Assembly: GCA_017979445.1 (NCBI GenBank)
Contig: CM030704.1
Location: forward strand, 10,523,658-10,587,657
Source of the DNA: Akebia trifoliata
Taxonomy: Eukaryota > Streptophyta > Magnoliopsida > Ranunculales > Lardizabalaceae
DNA length: 64,000 nt
Reading direction: 5' to 3'
Shown: piece after piece, positions 21,640-33,115 of the stretch
Position numbering within the stretch: the first letter of the stretch is position 1
How the letters are laid out: the number at the start of each line of letters is the position of its first letter
Notes under the pieces: model-generated
The model's input: the letters and a program-made list of their open reading frames with translations, nothing else
What the model was told of the DNA's origin: nothing
Databases searched by the model: none
Translations under genes and position numbers: made by a program

Positions 21640-22625
21640 GATGCAAAAGTAGATTAGACACCCAAACAACATGAAGTTTGGGTCGAGATCTGCTATGAAT
21701 TAATTAAGAAGCAAAGGAGACCGCATAAAGTGCTTGACAAGACCGATTATGATTTCTTGGTTAAGGAGTTTAATAAAAAAAACTAATGTTTATTACAATA
21801 GATGGCAAATGAAGAACAAGTGGGATAGACAAAAGGCATTTGGGGACGTTGGAATAAGATTTGCACGAATATCGACGTCTCTTATGATGTTGATAATGGC
21901 ATATTAGATGCAAGTGATGAGTAGTGGGAGGGGTGGTTAGAGGTACATTTCTTGTTAATTTGTCATTTTATTTATTTTAAGATTTTTGTCTCTTTATCTA
22001 AAATAAGATTTTTTTTATATTTTTTATGGCATCATCTAAAAGATGCAATATTTCGAAAGTATCCTCTGAAATTTGTGAAACAATTAGATTACATCTTTGG
22101 AGGCACATATGTCACTGGTAGTCGGATGTGGTCACCTGCATCTGGTACAATGCCATCTACATCAATACCCCAGGATGAGAATCTTGATGAGGATGATCTA
22201 GATGATGTCATGCCGACCTAGCATCCAGAGTCTCAGACACCTCTAGACTTTACTCCTGATGATGGTGATAAGTTTGAGGATGATACTACTCCTATTGTAC
22301 CCCCACCCATAGACCACGTTCGACGCAGAAATGGAGATACTCTACCACCTCAAGGTCGTAGGCAAAAGATGACTACTGCTATGCAAATTGGCCAGTCATT
22401 GGAGAAGCTCGCAGATGCAATTCACAGTTAGATATCTGCTTCTACCAATCCCACTCTACTTAAGAAAGGCAGTATTCAAGAGTCGATCGAGCTATTAGAC
22501 CAGCTACTAGATGTACCCACCAACAGTGCTCTCTATCATTATGCGATAAAGATATTTATGAAGAACAAACAATTCAAATAGATTTTTTGTCCATTACGAT
22601 CAGTAGATGTTCATCTTGAGTAGTT
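21640..22625 (+). pseudogene. Myb/SANT-like ORF of the Harbinger element
   Basis: Harbinger elements encode a Myb-like partner protein that binds the element ends and helps bring in the transposase. Here the trihelix/Myb_DNA-bind_3 pattern is visible in pieces: KTDYDFLVKEFNKK, then KNKWDRQK, then WNKICTNIDVS, then NGILDASDE followed by W-x-G-W. The frame then continues after a likely intron into an acidic stretch (ENLDEDDLDDVMPT) and a C-terminal part with QSLEKLADAIHS. Multiple stops and a frameshift in the Myb part make it non-functional. It stands upstream of the transposase and reads the same way. Confidence 0.65.
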
Positions 22626-22901
22626 GGAGGGCGAGATGTTTAATTTTATGGCTGAAAAAAAATTTTAGACATGTTTTATATGTTACTACAATATTTTTGT
22701 GGGTTTTATGATGCACCTATAGAGTGCAATATACATTGGTTATTTTTGGCTGTTGGATGGATATTATGCATATTATATTTTCTGTTACATGGTTCTTTAT
22801 TTTCTATTAGATGGATATTTTGATTAATATTTTCTATTAGATGAATATTTTATTTGCTATTAGATAGATATATACCACTAATATAAATTCATAAGCACGT
22901 C

Positions 22902-24180
22902 ATGGATTCAGATGTTGATACCACGAATACTATCGATTCAGTTGATATGGTTGATACCATCGATTCAAATGATGATTCCACCAATACTGTCGACTTAAGT
23001 GTTTTAAGTATGGTCACTATAGGAGGCGTCCTAGGTTCCTTATTATATTGCGAGAATTCCTTATATAGGGAGTCACATAGTAATAGACAATTAAAAGGAA
23101 TTGATTTTGTACGTGAAACATTGGATGATAATCGTGCAACGTGTCATTCATTATTTAGAATGGAACGACACGTATTTCTGAATTTGTATAGTATTTTGGA
23201 AGTTCGAGGTTTACTGAAGATGAAACGTTATATTACTATTCAAGAACAATTAGCGATGTTTTTATTGATAATATGACATAATCAATGACAAAAATTAGTT
23301 ACAAATAGTTTTGATCACTCAGTTCAATCGATTAGTAAGTATTTCAACATAGTTTTTTTGGCTATAGTAAACTTATCAATGTCCTTAATTGTACCTCCCA
23401 ACCTCAATGAAGTTTCTTCGCACATCCGTAATAATTCTCGTTTTTGGCCATATTTTAAGGTAATATATATATATATATATTTGAAAAAGACTTGTTTCAT
23501 TAATGTTTATATATTAATATACCTTAAAAATATGTAAGATTGTATTGGAGCAATAGACGGAATGCATGTTAGTGCATTCGTACCAATAGCGGAACAAATA
23601 CGATATCGAGGACATAAAGGACTTATACAAAAATGTAATGGCAACATGTTCGTTTGAAATATTGTTCACTCATGTGGTGGTCGGTTGGGAAAGGTCGGCT
23701 AATGATTCACGTGTCTTCCTTGAGATATTGAATACTTTCTGTTTAAATTTTTCATATCCTCCACCAAGTCTGTATTTAAAAGTTTTTCAATTATATCTGT
23801 TTATATTCAATCTTAGAAATTTATATATTTTTTTTGGATAATAGGTAAATACTATTTGGTAAATGCTAGGTACCCACTCATGGATGGTTATCTCACACTT
23901 TATCGAGGTGTTCGATACCATCTATAAGACTATAAGAGATCACGAGCAAATAGTCAAAATGAACTATTCAATCATTTACATTCTTCACTTCGGAACGTGA
24001 TTGAACGAACCTTTAGGATTTTGAAAGTAAAATGAATAATCTTGAAGTTGATGCGTTCATATAATTTGGACAAACAACGAAACATTGTTGTTGTTTGCAT
24101 GGCATTGCACAATTTTATTAGAAAACATGCTATCATCGATGAAAAATTTACTCGATTCAAAGAGAAGGATCAATGGAAGT
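22902..24180 (+). pseudogene. PIF/Harbinger DDE transposase, broken
   Basis: Would catalyse excision and insertion of the element. The N-terminal part (22902-23276, open for 124 codons) holds CHSLFRMERHVFLNLYSI and ITIQEQLAMFLLII, the conserved lead-in to the catalytic domain. The catalytic part follows in pieces: DCIGAIDGMHV (first Asp, about 23550), an eroded central part, then RYPLMDGYLTLYRG, then the third acidic region SLRNVIERTFRILK and the closing VVCMALHNFIRKHA (about 24090-24130). Stops and frameshifts (for example after GH at 23277 and near 23650) rule out an active protein. The usual intact length is about 400 residues. Confidence 0.8.
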
Positions 24181-24329
24181 AGAAGAAGAGGGCATCACTA
24201 ATCAAGAGTATCCAATTTTCCCATTAGTATGTCGTCAGAGTCAACAAACAATGAAAATACATAGGGATTTAATATTTGATACCATTTTTACTAGCAATCA
24301 TTGATACATTTTCATATTCTGTGTTTTTT

Positions 24330-25390
24330 TATTTTATATTGTAATTATAAATACTGTTAAACAATGTTGGAATAAAGATTATACTGTTTTTAAGTATATT
24401 TTGAAGATTCTATGCTTATTTATTTATTATCTTTGTGTATGATGAATAGTATTGATGGCAAACTATCGTACCCACCATGTTGTTCATGTGTCGAGTAATG
24501 ACATTAGTTACAACTAAAACAAAAGAAAATTATGGGAGGATGTTTTATAGGTGTCCATCTTGACAGGTAATATGGTATTGATATTAATGTTGGGTGCGTA
24601 TTTATATTTGGTGATATTGATATTAATTCATGTATTATTTTACTTTATAGAGACATAGATGGTCTTTTTTGTGGGTAGATGAAGTTGACATTATCAATGA
24701 TAATGTTCCTCAAGATAAAGTAACATAATCAAATAAGAAGAATGAAAAATATCTTTTGTATGCATTTGTTGGATGTATATTTTTCATGTTTTTTTTACAT
24801 TTCAGTTTTACTTATTATATTAACTATGATTATTATGTTTAAATGATGTCAGAATCTAAATGTGGTGGTTGTGAATGTATTGTGTACATACGATGTAATG
24901 TGGATGTGTTATGTAAAATGTACAATTTGGATTGCATACTATGCAGGTAGTTTTTTATCAGGAAAATTTCATATGTTCAATTGCATACTATGCCAAAAAT
25001 TTTATAGAATTTTATTATATTTATCTATATTTATCTATATTTATTGTAATTATATATTTATAGGGTTTTTTTAGTAATTTTTTATGCATTATGTGTACAT
25101 TATGTTGGATTGTGTATTATGCAGGTATTTTGTTTATCAAGAAAAATTTATATATCTATTTTTAAGAGGAGATACTATCGAAATTTCTATAGAATTATAA
25201 ATTTTTCTATATTTTTTTAGAATTATAAATATTTTAAAATTAATACAATTATTTTTTAATTTTTTATATAATTTTATTATATTTATATATATTTACTGTA
25301 ATTATATATTTATAGGGGTATTATGATAATTTATAGGGGTATTATGGTAATTTTTAATGCATTCTGGGTGCACTAGCAACCTTAAGGGTA
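24330..25390. other. AT-rich 3' region of the Harbinger element
   Basis: No gene. It contains loose tandem copies around TTATTGTAATTATATATTTATAGGG (about 25040, 25290) and TGCATACTATGC (about 24936, 24981). Confidence 0.5.
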
Positions 25391-25640
25391 TTCTGATCAT
25401 TTTACCCTAATATAACAAATTCTTGAAGCTGTATCAAACAGTAATTATTAGATTCTAGTCAACAACACATCACTTTTACAAAGCTCTATCAAACAGGCTT
25501 TTCAACCTTGAGGGTATTCTAATCATTTTACCCTAATATAACAGATTCTTGAAGTTGTATCAAACAGTAATTATCAGATTCTGGTCAACAGCACAATACT
25601 TTTACAAAGCTCTATTAAACAAGCTTTTCAATGTTTCAAC
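25391..25640. repeat. 126 bp tandem duplication near the Harbinger right end
   Basis: TTCTGATCATTTTACCCTAA at 25391 and TTCTAATCATTTTACCCTAA at 25517 begin two adjacent copies. Each holds TGTATCAAACAG, which resembles the terminal repeat. Subterminal repeats of this kind are common in Harbinger elements. Confidence 0.75.
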
Positions 25641-25705
25641 TTCTAACAATAGATTCAGACAATAGAAACTGACAGCAGATTTAAGAAGCTGAATCAATCA
25701 GCACC

Positions 25706-25708
25706 TTA
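25706..25708. repeat. TTA target-site duplication of the Harbinger element, right copy
   Basis: TTA directly after the terminal CAGCACC. Confidence 0.75.
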
Positions 25709-25728
25709 GCTTAGAGCCAAAAATCCTA

Positions 25729-27417
25729 GTGAAAATTACCTAAAGGAAGCTCACAGAGGGACTTCTTTCTAAATAGTCCTTCAGTTTTCACAGTTAGCTA
25801 AACAAGACATTTGGTAAACTTTTTCTTTCTAAATGGTCCTTGATGACCATTTTCACTATTTTTGGCATGTGAAATGTCGAAATTATCCTTTTCTCATCTT
25901 CTTCTTATAGTTAGGTTTTTCAATGACGATTGCCATCATTTTTTATGATCTTTGATCATAAATGACGAATAGAGAGTGATATTCTCTTAATTTTGAACAT
26001 CTAGATGTATTTTTTATATATATTTATTTCGATGATTTATAAAAAGAAAATTGAATAACGAAGTTGAGATTCAATTTTTTTATTTATGATTTCATCGTAA
26101 CTTTTGATTTGCAACCATAATTGATATATTTTTGGGTATTTTGAAGAGATTAACTAAGTATCAAAGTTGAAAAAAAAAAAGAAAACTTGATTAAATTACA
26201 ACGTCAAATTCATCAATTTTTAACTCACTGTCGAGTTCACTAGTTTTAAACTTATTGTCGAGTTCATCACTTTTTATTAAAGAATGAATTTGAGATTCAA
26301 AATCTTTTTAGGATTACATTATAAATTTTGATTTGCAACCATAATTTATACATTTTTGAGTATTTAAAGGAGATTAAACAAGTATCAAAATTAGAAAAAG
26401 GAAAAACATAAAATCCGATTGCATTATAGTGTCGAGTTCACCACTTTTTATTTCAATACCGTCGACCTCGACGGTAATTAAATAAAAAGTGGTGAACTTG
26501 ACACTAAGTAGTGAGCTCATTAGTTTTTAACTTACTATCGAGTTCACTACTTTTTATTGAAGAACGAATTTGAGATTCTAATTTTTTTATTTTATGATTA
26601 CATCGCAAAATTTTAATTTGCAACCATAACTTATACAACGTGAATTCGACAGTAAGTTAAAAAGTAGTGAATTCGACACTAAATTAAAAATTGATGAACT
26701 CACCACTTACTGTCGAGCTCACGACTTTTTATTTAATTACCGTCAAGTTCGATGGTATTTAAATAAAAAGTAGTGAACTCAATGCTATAATGCAATCGGA
26801 TTTTTCATTTTTTTTTCTTTCTAATTTCGATACTTGTTTAATTTCCTTTAAATACCCAAAATGCATATGTTTTGATTGTAATCATAAAAATAATTCGAAT
26901 CTCAATTCGTTCTTCGATAAAAGGTGGTGAACTCGAGAGTAATTTAAAAATTATTGAACTCGACGCTATAATGCAATCAGATTTTTTAATATTTTTTTTC
27001 GATTTTTTAACTTCTATACTTGATTAATCTCCTTGAAATACTAAAAAATATATCAATTATAATTGTAAATCAAAAGTTACGATGTAATCATAAAAAAAAT
27101 CAACTTCATTTTTCAATTATCTTTATAAATCATTGAATAAAAAAAAATACATATACATGTTCAAAATTAAGATAATATCATTTCCCATTCGTCATTCATG
27201 ATCAAAAATCATAGAAAATGATAGCAATCATCATTGGAAACCTAAATATGTGAAGAAGATAGGAAAATGACATTTCCCAGGCCAAAATGGTAAAAATGGT
27301 CTTCAAGGACTATTTAGAAAGAAAAAGTTTATTAAATGTCCTCTTTAACTAAGCGTGAAAATCTAGGGACTATTTAGACAACATATCTCTGCGAGGGTCT
27401 TTTTAAGTAATTTTACC
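25729..27417. mobile_element. Foldback transposon with inverted arms of about 450 bp
   Basis: The left arm (from GTGAAAATTACC) and the right arm, which reads GGTAAAATTACTTAAAAAG on the minus strand, pair over at least 450 bases. Landmarks in both arms: TTTCTTTCTAAATAGTCCTT, TTTTGATCATAAATGACGAA and ATTTTGAACAT. The total length is about 1.69 kb with no coding frame. The centre (26200-26960) is packed with a motif of the type TGTCGAGTTCACCACTTTTT in both directions. It is the same family as the element split by the Ogre-type insertion. A clear target duplication was not found. Confidence 0.8.
26200..26960. repeat. Cluster of about 15 short motif copies in both orientations
   Basis: Variants of TGTCGAGTTCACCACTTTTT occur near 26227, 26258, 26430, 26531 and 26711, and inverted forms (AAAAGTAGTGAACTCGACA type) near 26484, 26637, 26660, 26765, 26920 and 26946. 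Several neighbouring copies can pair into hairpins. Confidence 0.75.
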
Positions 27418-27429
27418 AAATTCCTGGAT

Positions 27430-27870
27430 CGACTTCCATGCGTATTCCTTGGTCTAGATTTTATTTTTCTTAACCAAGAGTCCAAGACAGAACGTATTTC
27501 GATTGCAATTCGTCTCCCTCTCTCTACATTTTCATTAATCTCTACTTTCTGTTCTTGATTTCTGAGAAGGAGAAAGTACTTGAAAGGAAAGCGTTAGAGG
27601 TCGAAGGTAAGTTTTGTCAGGGTTTATTAATCAATTCTGTTGTTTGATCGTTCCCGGAGATTTTTTTTGTTTTTGTTTTTTGATCATTTGTGCTGTTTGA
27701 TCGAATTTCGTATGCATTATATCGATTCATTAGGGTTTGTGTTCTGATACATCTCTCTTTCTTGAAAGATTTCTTTTTTTTTATTGATGCAGCTTCAACC
27801 ATTGCCAAAATGGAGAAACAAGTCCAGCTCTGCCTCATTTTTGAATCAAGGGTTTTCATCCCAAACTCAA
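27430..27870 (+). other. Gene-like 5' exons of an unrecognised gene (candidate)
   Basis: A CT-rich leader (27500-27600) ends at GTCGAAG followed by GTAAGT, a good splice donor. After an intron of about 185 bases comes TTATTGATGCAG, a good acceptor, and then an ATG at 27811 in context CCAAAATGG. The frame opens MEKQVQLCLIFESRVFIPNS and closes after 35 codons unless spliced again. I do not recognise the protein. This may be the start of an old host gene whose later parts were scattered by the insertions downstream (see 36074-36181), or a captured gene fragment. Confidence 0.3.
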
Positions 27871-28079
27871 AGGTCTTTACTAAGCTTGTACTGTTTTCTT
27901 TATTTATATTTTTTTAAAGAGATTAACTTGGTGGAGAGAGTAAAACAGAATGCTACATATTGCCATAATAATATTCAACACAGATGATTGTGGGACATAG
28001 GGTTTTCACCTTTGTATGTTTTTTGCATTCTATAGAGATGAGAGGGATGAGAGTTCGATTGTCAACAAACTGAGACTAA

Positions 28080-29159
28080 GGCTCTGCTTAGTACACTACA
28101 AATCATTTACATTTGCAGTGAAACTTTTACTATTTACTATTGCTTGGTGGCCATCGGAAAATCTCTTGCAAGATCATTTTTGTTTTTGGTTCATATTTGC
28201 AATTTTATTTTATTTTTTGCAGTGATTTCTTATTTAAAATAAAACGTTAAACAGTTTTAACTTATTTGACCTCATCAAAAATTTATTCAAATTACAAAAA
28301 TGCCCTAATACTTACCATATACATGGATTTTTTAAAAAAAAATGTCCTTATCAAAATAACCTACATATTAAAATTATATAAATACCCATCATCAAACAAA
28401 CTATTCAAATTATAAAAATACCTTCAATACTTGTTATAATAACATGCATATAAATTTATAAAAATACCATCATGATGAAGGATAGTTTGTAATAGCATTG
28501 ATGAGAGGTATTTTTGTAATTTCATATGCAAGTAAATATATCTTTGATGAGATGTATTTTTATATTGTAATAGGTACTAGAGGGCTACTTTTATAATTTA
28601 ATTTTTCTTTTGATTATTATGATTATTTTGTAATTTTAAAATGCAATTTAATGTAACTTTGATCATGAATTTTGTAAATTTGAGTGCATATCACTGTAAC
28701 AAGTATTGAGGGTATGCTTGTAATTTCATTGAAAGGGGTATTTTAGTAATTTTGAGTTGCATAGGTTGGAGTCGAATCATTTTGCAAAGAGTCGTGATAA
28801 TATGATGCCCCCTTGGACACACGGCCCCATCACATAACCGTAGATCATTTGCCTTGTGATACACAAGAAGAAGATTTATGGTTGTGCGTATCCCAATGCA
28901 AATGATCTGTGTTTCTGTGATGAGGGCGTAGGGGGGCGTGTGTCAGAGGGAGGTGTTAGAAAATCATTACACTTTTGCAAATGATTTGAGGTACTTTTTG
29001 TGTTGCAAATCATTTGTTGAAATTTCTTTAAGAGTTTGGGTGATCTATGCAAATTTTCTGAAACACAAATCATTTACACTCTGTAACCAAGCACCATAAA
29101 ATTGATTCTAGAAAATTATTTGCATTTTGCAAATGATTTGCAACATACCAAGCAGGGCT
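28080..29159. mobile_element. Palindromic MITE, Tourist/Harbinger-like, with TAA duplications
   Basis: The left end GGCTCTGCTTAGTACACTAC and the right end, read on the minus strand as AGCCCTGCTTGGTATGTTGC, form imperfect inverted repeats. TAA flanks both sides (28077-28079, 29160-29162). Internally there are further inverted repeats (an ATTACAAAAATGCCC type near 28297 against an inverted copy near 28700) and six copies of the near-palindrome CAAATCATTTG/CAAATGATTTG. No coding capacity. Length 1080 bp. Confidence 0.6.
28807..28962. repeat. Nested inverted repeat inside the MITE
   Basis: GACACACGGCCCC at about 28817 and, on the minus strand, GACACACGCCCCC from about 28943 face each other, and both are followed by AGATCATTTGC. 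It may be an internal MITE or a remnant of an earlier palindrome. Confidence 0.5.
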
Positions 29160-29539
29160 TAAATTACAGATAAAAGGTATTATATAAAGCCTCATTTTTT
29201 TTTTTTGATATCTGATCAATTCCATGAAATATAGAAGGCTATGGTGTTGGATGTGGAAATCCATCGGTACACTCAATATGTCAATTCTTGATGCTCTTAC
29301 TATTCTAAGTAAAATGAACTATAGAATTATGACCCTGCTCATCAGTCCATTATTTGCTTCTTGTATGTTGCTGTTTATTTGCAATCTATTAGTTTCATCT
29401 GTCATGGTTCTTTTAAAGAGTTTACTCTTTCACATTTATGTAGGCTGTGTGAAAGGCCTTCCTATGAATAGTGCATCTTTTTTACTTGCTGAAGTCCTTA
29501 TATTTAAGAAATATTAATGGGTGTACTCTATATTTACTT

Positions 29540-30100
29540 GCATATACATTAAGGGGAGTGTGGTCCTTGCGGAATTTTGCTTTCTTTGCAAGTCGAATGA
29601 TGAGTCTATCAACCATCTTTTCCCTCACTATAGAGTCGCTCATCAAGTCTGGTTTTATTTTCTTTCTTTATTCAATAACTTTTGGTGTGCCCCTTTTTCG
29701 GTCCCTTTTTTTCTTGATTGTTGGAAGTCCACAGACTTTGTTGGTAGGTGGAGGCTTCTTTGGCATTTTATACCTCTGACTATCTGTTGGGGTTTGTGGA
29801 ATGAAAAGAATGAGTGAATCTTTGTAGGGAAGGAGCATTCTCTGTAGGAGATTATCCTTAGCATTGTGGGTTTACTGTTTTACTGGTGTAAGCAGTTTCA
29901 TGAGTTTGAGGATATCATTTTGAGGATTTCAAGTTAAGGTGGGAGCTTGTTACTAGCGGGTGACTCCGGTTTGGAATGGGGTGGTGTTTTTTTCTTCTTC
30001 TTCTCTTGCTCTTGTTTGTATTCTCCTTTCTTTGTTTTATTCTCTTTTGAGGACTTCTTGTCCTCCTCTAATAAAATTTTGGTTAGAAAAAAAATTAAAA
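29540..30100 (+). pseudogene. 5'-truncated LINE (L1 type), zf-RVT region and 3' tail
   Basis: Reading frame 29521-29817 gives a stretch matching the zinc-binding domain after plant LINE reverse transcriptases: FCLCKSNDES-type spacing, then H-x3-H (INHLFPHYRVAHQVWFYF), then WRLLWHFIPLTICWGLWNEK. The 3' part (29940-30100) becomes T-rich and then A-rich, as at LINE tails. The 5' four fifths of the LINE are missing, which is the common outcome of target-primed insertion. One of the usual Cys/His residues appears replaced (HYR for HCR). Confidence 0.7.
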
Positions 30101-30262
30101 TAAAATTATATTTGCAAGAGTTATTGTATAGTGTTGACATAATATATTTATAACTCTGATTGATACAAGATTCCAATTTTTGACAAGGCATGTTGTAGGA
30201 GGATCATACTTTTTTCCAAGTGTTCAATTTAATCTAAATGTAGTTTGACCAATAAATATAAG

Positions 30263-30512
30263 TGTAGAAAAATTGAATTTATTGAGAATTCTTGAATGAT
30301 TATTACAAATGCCCCAATAGTGGTATTTATAGACCAACTATCCTATTATAAGAATAATCTAGAAATTCAAGAATAATCTAGAATAGTCAACCAATTATCC
30401 TATTGTAGAAGATTACATGAATATTCTAGAAAGTCAAGAATGATCAAGAATAATCAAGAAGAATATCCTATTTTCCTGATTCTATGAAATCAGATTTTCT
30501 AATTCTCCTACA
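30263..30512 (-). repeat. Copia A 3' LTR
   Basis: 250 bp. Shares TTGAGAATTCTT, AATAGTGGTATTTATAGACC and repeated AAGAATAATC segments with 35092-35341. Roughly 20 differences are visible, so it is moderately old. Confidence 0.9.
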
Positions 30513-30523
30513 CTCCCCCTCAA
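30513..30523 (-). other. Copia A polypurine tract
   Basis: TTGAGGGGGAG on the minus strand directly upstream of the 3' LTR; the same motif precedes the 3' LTR of copia B. Confidence 0.85.
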
Positions 30524-31080
30524 GTTGGTGCATAGATGTCAATCATGCCCAACTTGCTTATCAGATGTTCAAAGTTAGGTCTAGCAAGGCCCTTAGTCAA
30601 GATGTCGGCTGTTTGCTGACTAGAAGGCACAAACGGCAAGCAAATAGTTCCAGCTTCAATTTTTTCCTTAATAAAATGTCGATCAATCTCAATGTGCTTC
30701 GTCCTATCATGCTGGACAGGATTGTGAGCAATACTTATTGCAGCCTTACTGTAGCAGTACAGCTTCAGAGGAAGTTCCACAGTCATCTTGAGTTTTTCGA
30801 GGATTTTGTATATCCACAATACCTCACAGATCCTTTGAGCCATTGCTCTAAACTAAGCCTTTGTGCTACTTCTGGCAACAACGTTTTGCTTTTTGCTTCG
30901 CCAGGTAATCAAGTTTGCCCACACAAAGGTGCAATATCCTAAAGTAGATCTCCTGTCATTCACCGAACCTGCCAAATCTGCATCAGTAAATACCTCAACA
31001 CTCCTTTGATTTGTCTTTTTGAAAAATAGACCTTTTCCAGGAGTAGACTTTAAATATCTCAAAATTCGGTAGACTGCCTA
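30520..31080 (-). pseudogene. Copia A RNase H region
   Basis: Two frames, 31062-30853 (EVFTDADLAGSVNDRRSTLG, then WRSKKQNVVARSSTKA) and 30843-30520 (CYSKAAISIAHNPVQHDRTK, HIEIDRHFIKEKIEAG), carry the copia RNase H signature. They are offset by a frameshift near 30850. The end of the protein overlaps the purine tract, as is normal. Confidence 0.85.
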
Positions 31081-31974
31081 GAGGTGTTCCTCATAAGGTG
31101 CGTGCATAAATTGACTAACAACACTGACAGAGAAGGCAATATATGGTCGAGTATGAGATAAATAGATTAGTTTTCCAACCAATCTCTGGTATCTACTAGT
31201 ATCAACAGGAACACTTCCCTTTTCCCAAAGCTTTTCATTAGGATCCATGGGAGTCTTAGCTGATCTGCAACAACTCAACTCGATTTCCTTCAAAAGATCA
31301 AGAATATACTTTCGTTGAGTAACAACGATTCCTTTCTTTGAACGAGCAACTTCCATGCCAAGGAAATATCTTAGCGTTCCCAAATCCTTGATCTCAAATT
31401 TCAATGCAAGGCTCTTCTTTAGTCTCTCTATTTTGATCACATCATCACCTGTAAGAATAATATCATCAACATAAACTATTAGCACAACAACCTTTTCTTC
31501 ATGAGAGAATTTGAGAAATAAGGTATGATCAGCTTGTCCTTGAGAATATCCTTATTTTTTGACAGAATGTGTGAACTTCTCAAACCAAGCCCTTGGAGAC
31601 TGTTTGAGACCATACAGCGACTTTTTTATTTTGCATACTCTTGAGCCAAACTTATTCTCAAAGCCCGACGGCCTATCCATGTACACTTCTTCCTCCAAGT
31701 CACCATTGAGGAAGGTATTTTTTACATCTAGTTGTTGCAAAATCATAGATAAAAGTACTCTCACTGTGTTTAATTTTGCAACAGGAGTAAAAGTCTTAAA
31801 ATAATCAATGCCATATGTCTGGGTGAATCCCTTTGCTCCCAACTTAGTCTTGCATCTTTCCACTGAACCATCAGAGTTGTACTTCACAGTGAAGACCCAT
31901 TTACAACCCACAGTGGTCTTCCCAGCTAGCAATGCCTCAACACTCCAAGTATTGTTCTTCTCAAGAGCTCTCAT
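31078..31974 (-). pseudogene. Copia A reverse transcriptase
   Basis: Frames 31974-31552 and 31485-31078 hold the copia polymerase: CKWVFTVKYNSDGSVERCKT, QLDVKNTFLNGDLEEEVYMD, SLYGLKQSPRAWFEKF, the catalytic LIVYVDDIILTGDD (near 31470), then FEIKDLGTLRYFLGMEVARS and RLVGKLIYLSHTRPYIAFSV. A stop and a frameshift between 31552 and 31485 interrupt the palm domain. Confidence 0.88.
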
Positions 31975-31979
31975 CTCTT

Positions 31980-33115
31980 CAAGTTTTACTTCCTTCCACT
32001 TTGGAACCTTTAAAGCCTCCTATACACTATTAGGAATTTCTACATTGGACAATTGAGAGGTAAAAGCAGTAAAAGATGAATACAATTTTGAGTATGACAC
32101 AAATTTAGACAGTGGATGACTAGTATAGGATCTAACCCCTTTACGAAGAGCTATAGGAATGTCTAAATCAGAAGACTTAGACTGACTGTTGGGAAGAGAA
32201 AGAGAATTACCTGTAACAGACTCAGATTGTTGATTCCTCCTTGGTTCAGTATCATGACTGTGCTGTAGAGTCAATTTGTCTTTCCTTTTCTTATGATTCT
32301 TTTTCAAGTAAACAATCCCTTTCCAAGTTCGGTCACCTTCCTTGAATCTATTATCATGTTGTGATATTATAGTAGGCTGTTCCTTATTTTCAATTTTCAA
32401 AAATTATTGTTCAAAATTCTGATTTTTAGATTGTTTTTCAAATGTAAGCCTAGACTCAGGGGAAACGTCATTCATAGTAGGATGAGTTTCAAGGAACAAA
32501 TTTTGGCCATTTACTGTAGGTGCAGAGATACTAGACTCAGACTCTTGCGAGAGAAACACATCATCTAAGAGAAAAACATTGCCCGAGTTAAATGAATCTT
32601 CCTTAAAAATCTCCCCCTGAAGATGAATATCCTTAAAATATATTTATTTTTCAAAAAATGTAACATCCATTGTGACAAAACATTTTTTCGATATCGGGTC
32701 AAAACATTTATAGCCTTTCTGAATTGGGGAGTAACCAATGAAGACACATTTTATAGCTCTGGGATCAAGTTTTCCAATTTTTGATGTTCATGAACAAAAA
32801 CCATACAACCAAATATTTTTAGAGGTAGATCAGCAGAAAGTCTAGCAGTTGGAAAATAATTTGTGAAAACTTGGAAAGGAGTTCGAAATTGTAAAACTTT
32901 GGAGGGCATTCTGTTTATTAAGTATGCAGCAGTTAAAACAGCCTCTCTTCACAGATACTTGGGAACTTTAGTTGCAAAAAGTAACGCATGAATCACCTCC
33001 ACTAGATATTTATTTTTTCTTTCTGTAACACCATTCTGTTGGGGTGTATCGATGCAAGAACTGTGATGAATAATTCCTTTTTCAAGAAATTTTTTTCAAA
33101 GGTTATGTTAAAATA
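31980..33115 (-). pseudogene. Copia A integrase C-terminal part and linker
   Basis: Broken frames continue the integrase: [22 protein letters not shown] motif near 33050-33000 (third catalytic acid region), LINRMPSKVLQF near 32900, FGCMVFVHEH near 32790. The linker to reverse transcriptase (32400-32020) is Ser/Lys-rich with SSDLDIPIALRKGVRSYTSHP, the usual entry motif. Many stops. Confidence 0.75.

Larger units (their letters stand above)
18804..25705 (+). mobile_element. PIF/Harbinger DNA transposon, complete but decayed
   Basis: About 6.9 kb. The left end GGTGTTGTTTAATACAACTTC and the right end, which reads GGTGCTGATTGATTCAGCTTC on the minus strand, match in about 16 of 21 bases and are bordered by TTA on both sides. 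It carries the two ORFs typical of the superfamily, both with stops: a Myb/SANT-like DNA-binding protein and a DDE transposase, both on the plus strand. A CT-rich, 5'-UTR-like stretch lies at 19080-19280. The rest (19330-21630 and 24330-25390) is AT-rich non-coding sequence with several duplications. It lies between two foldback elements of one family. Confidence 0.82.
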
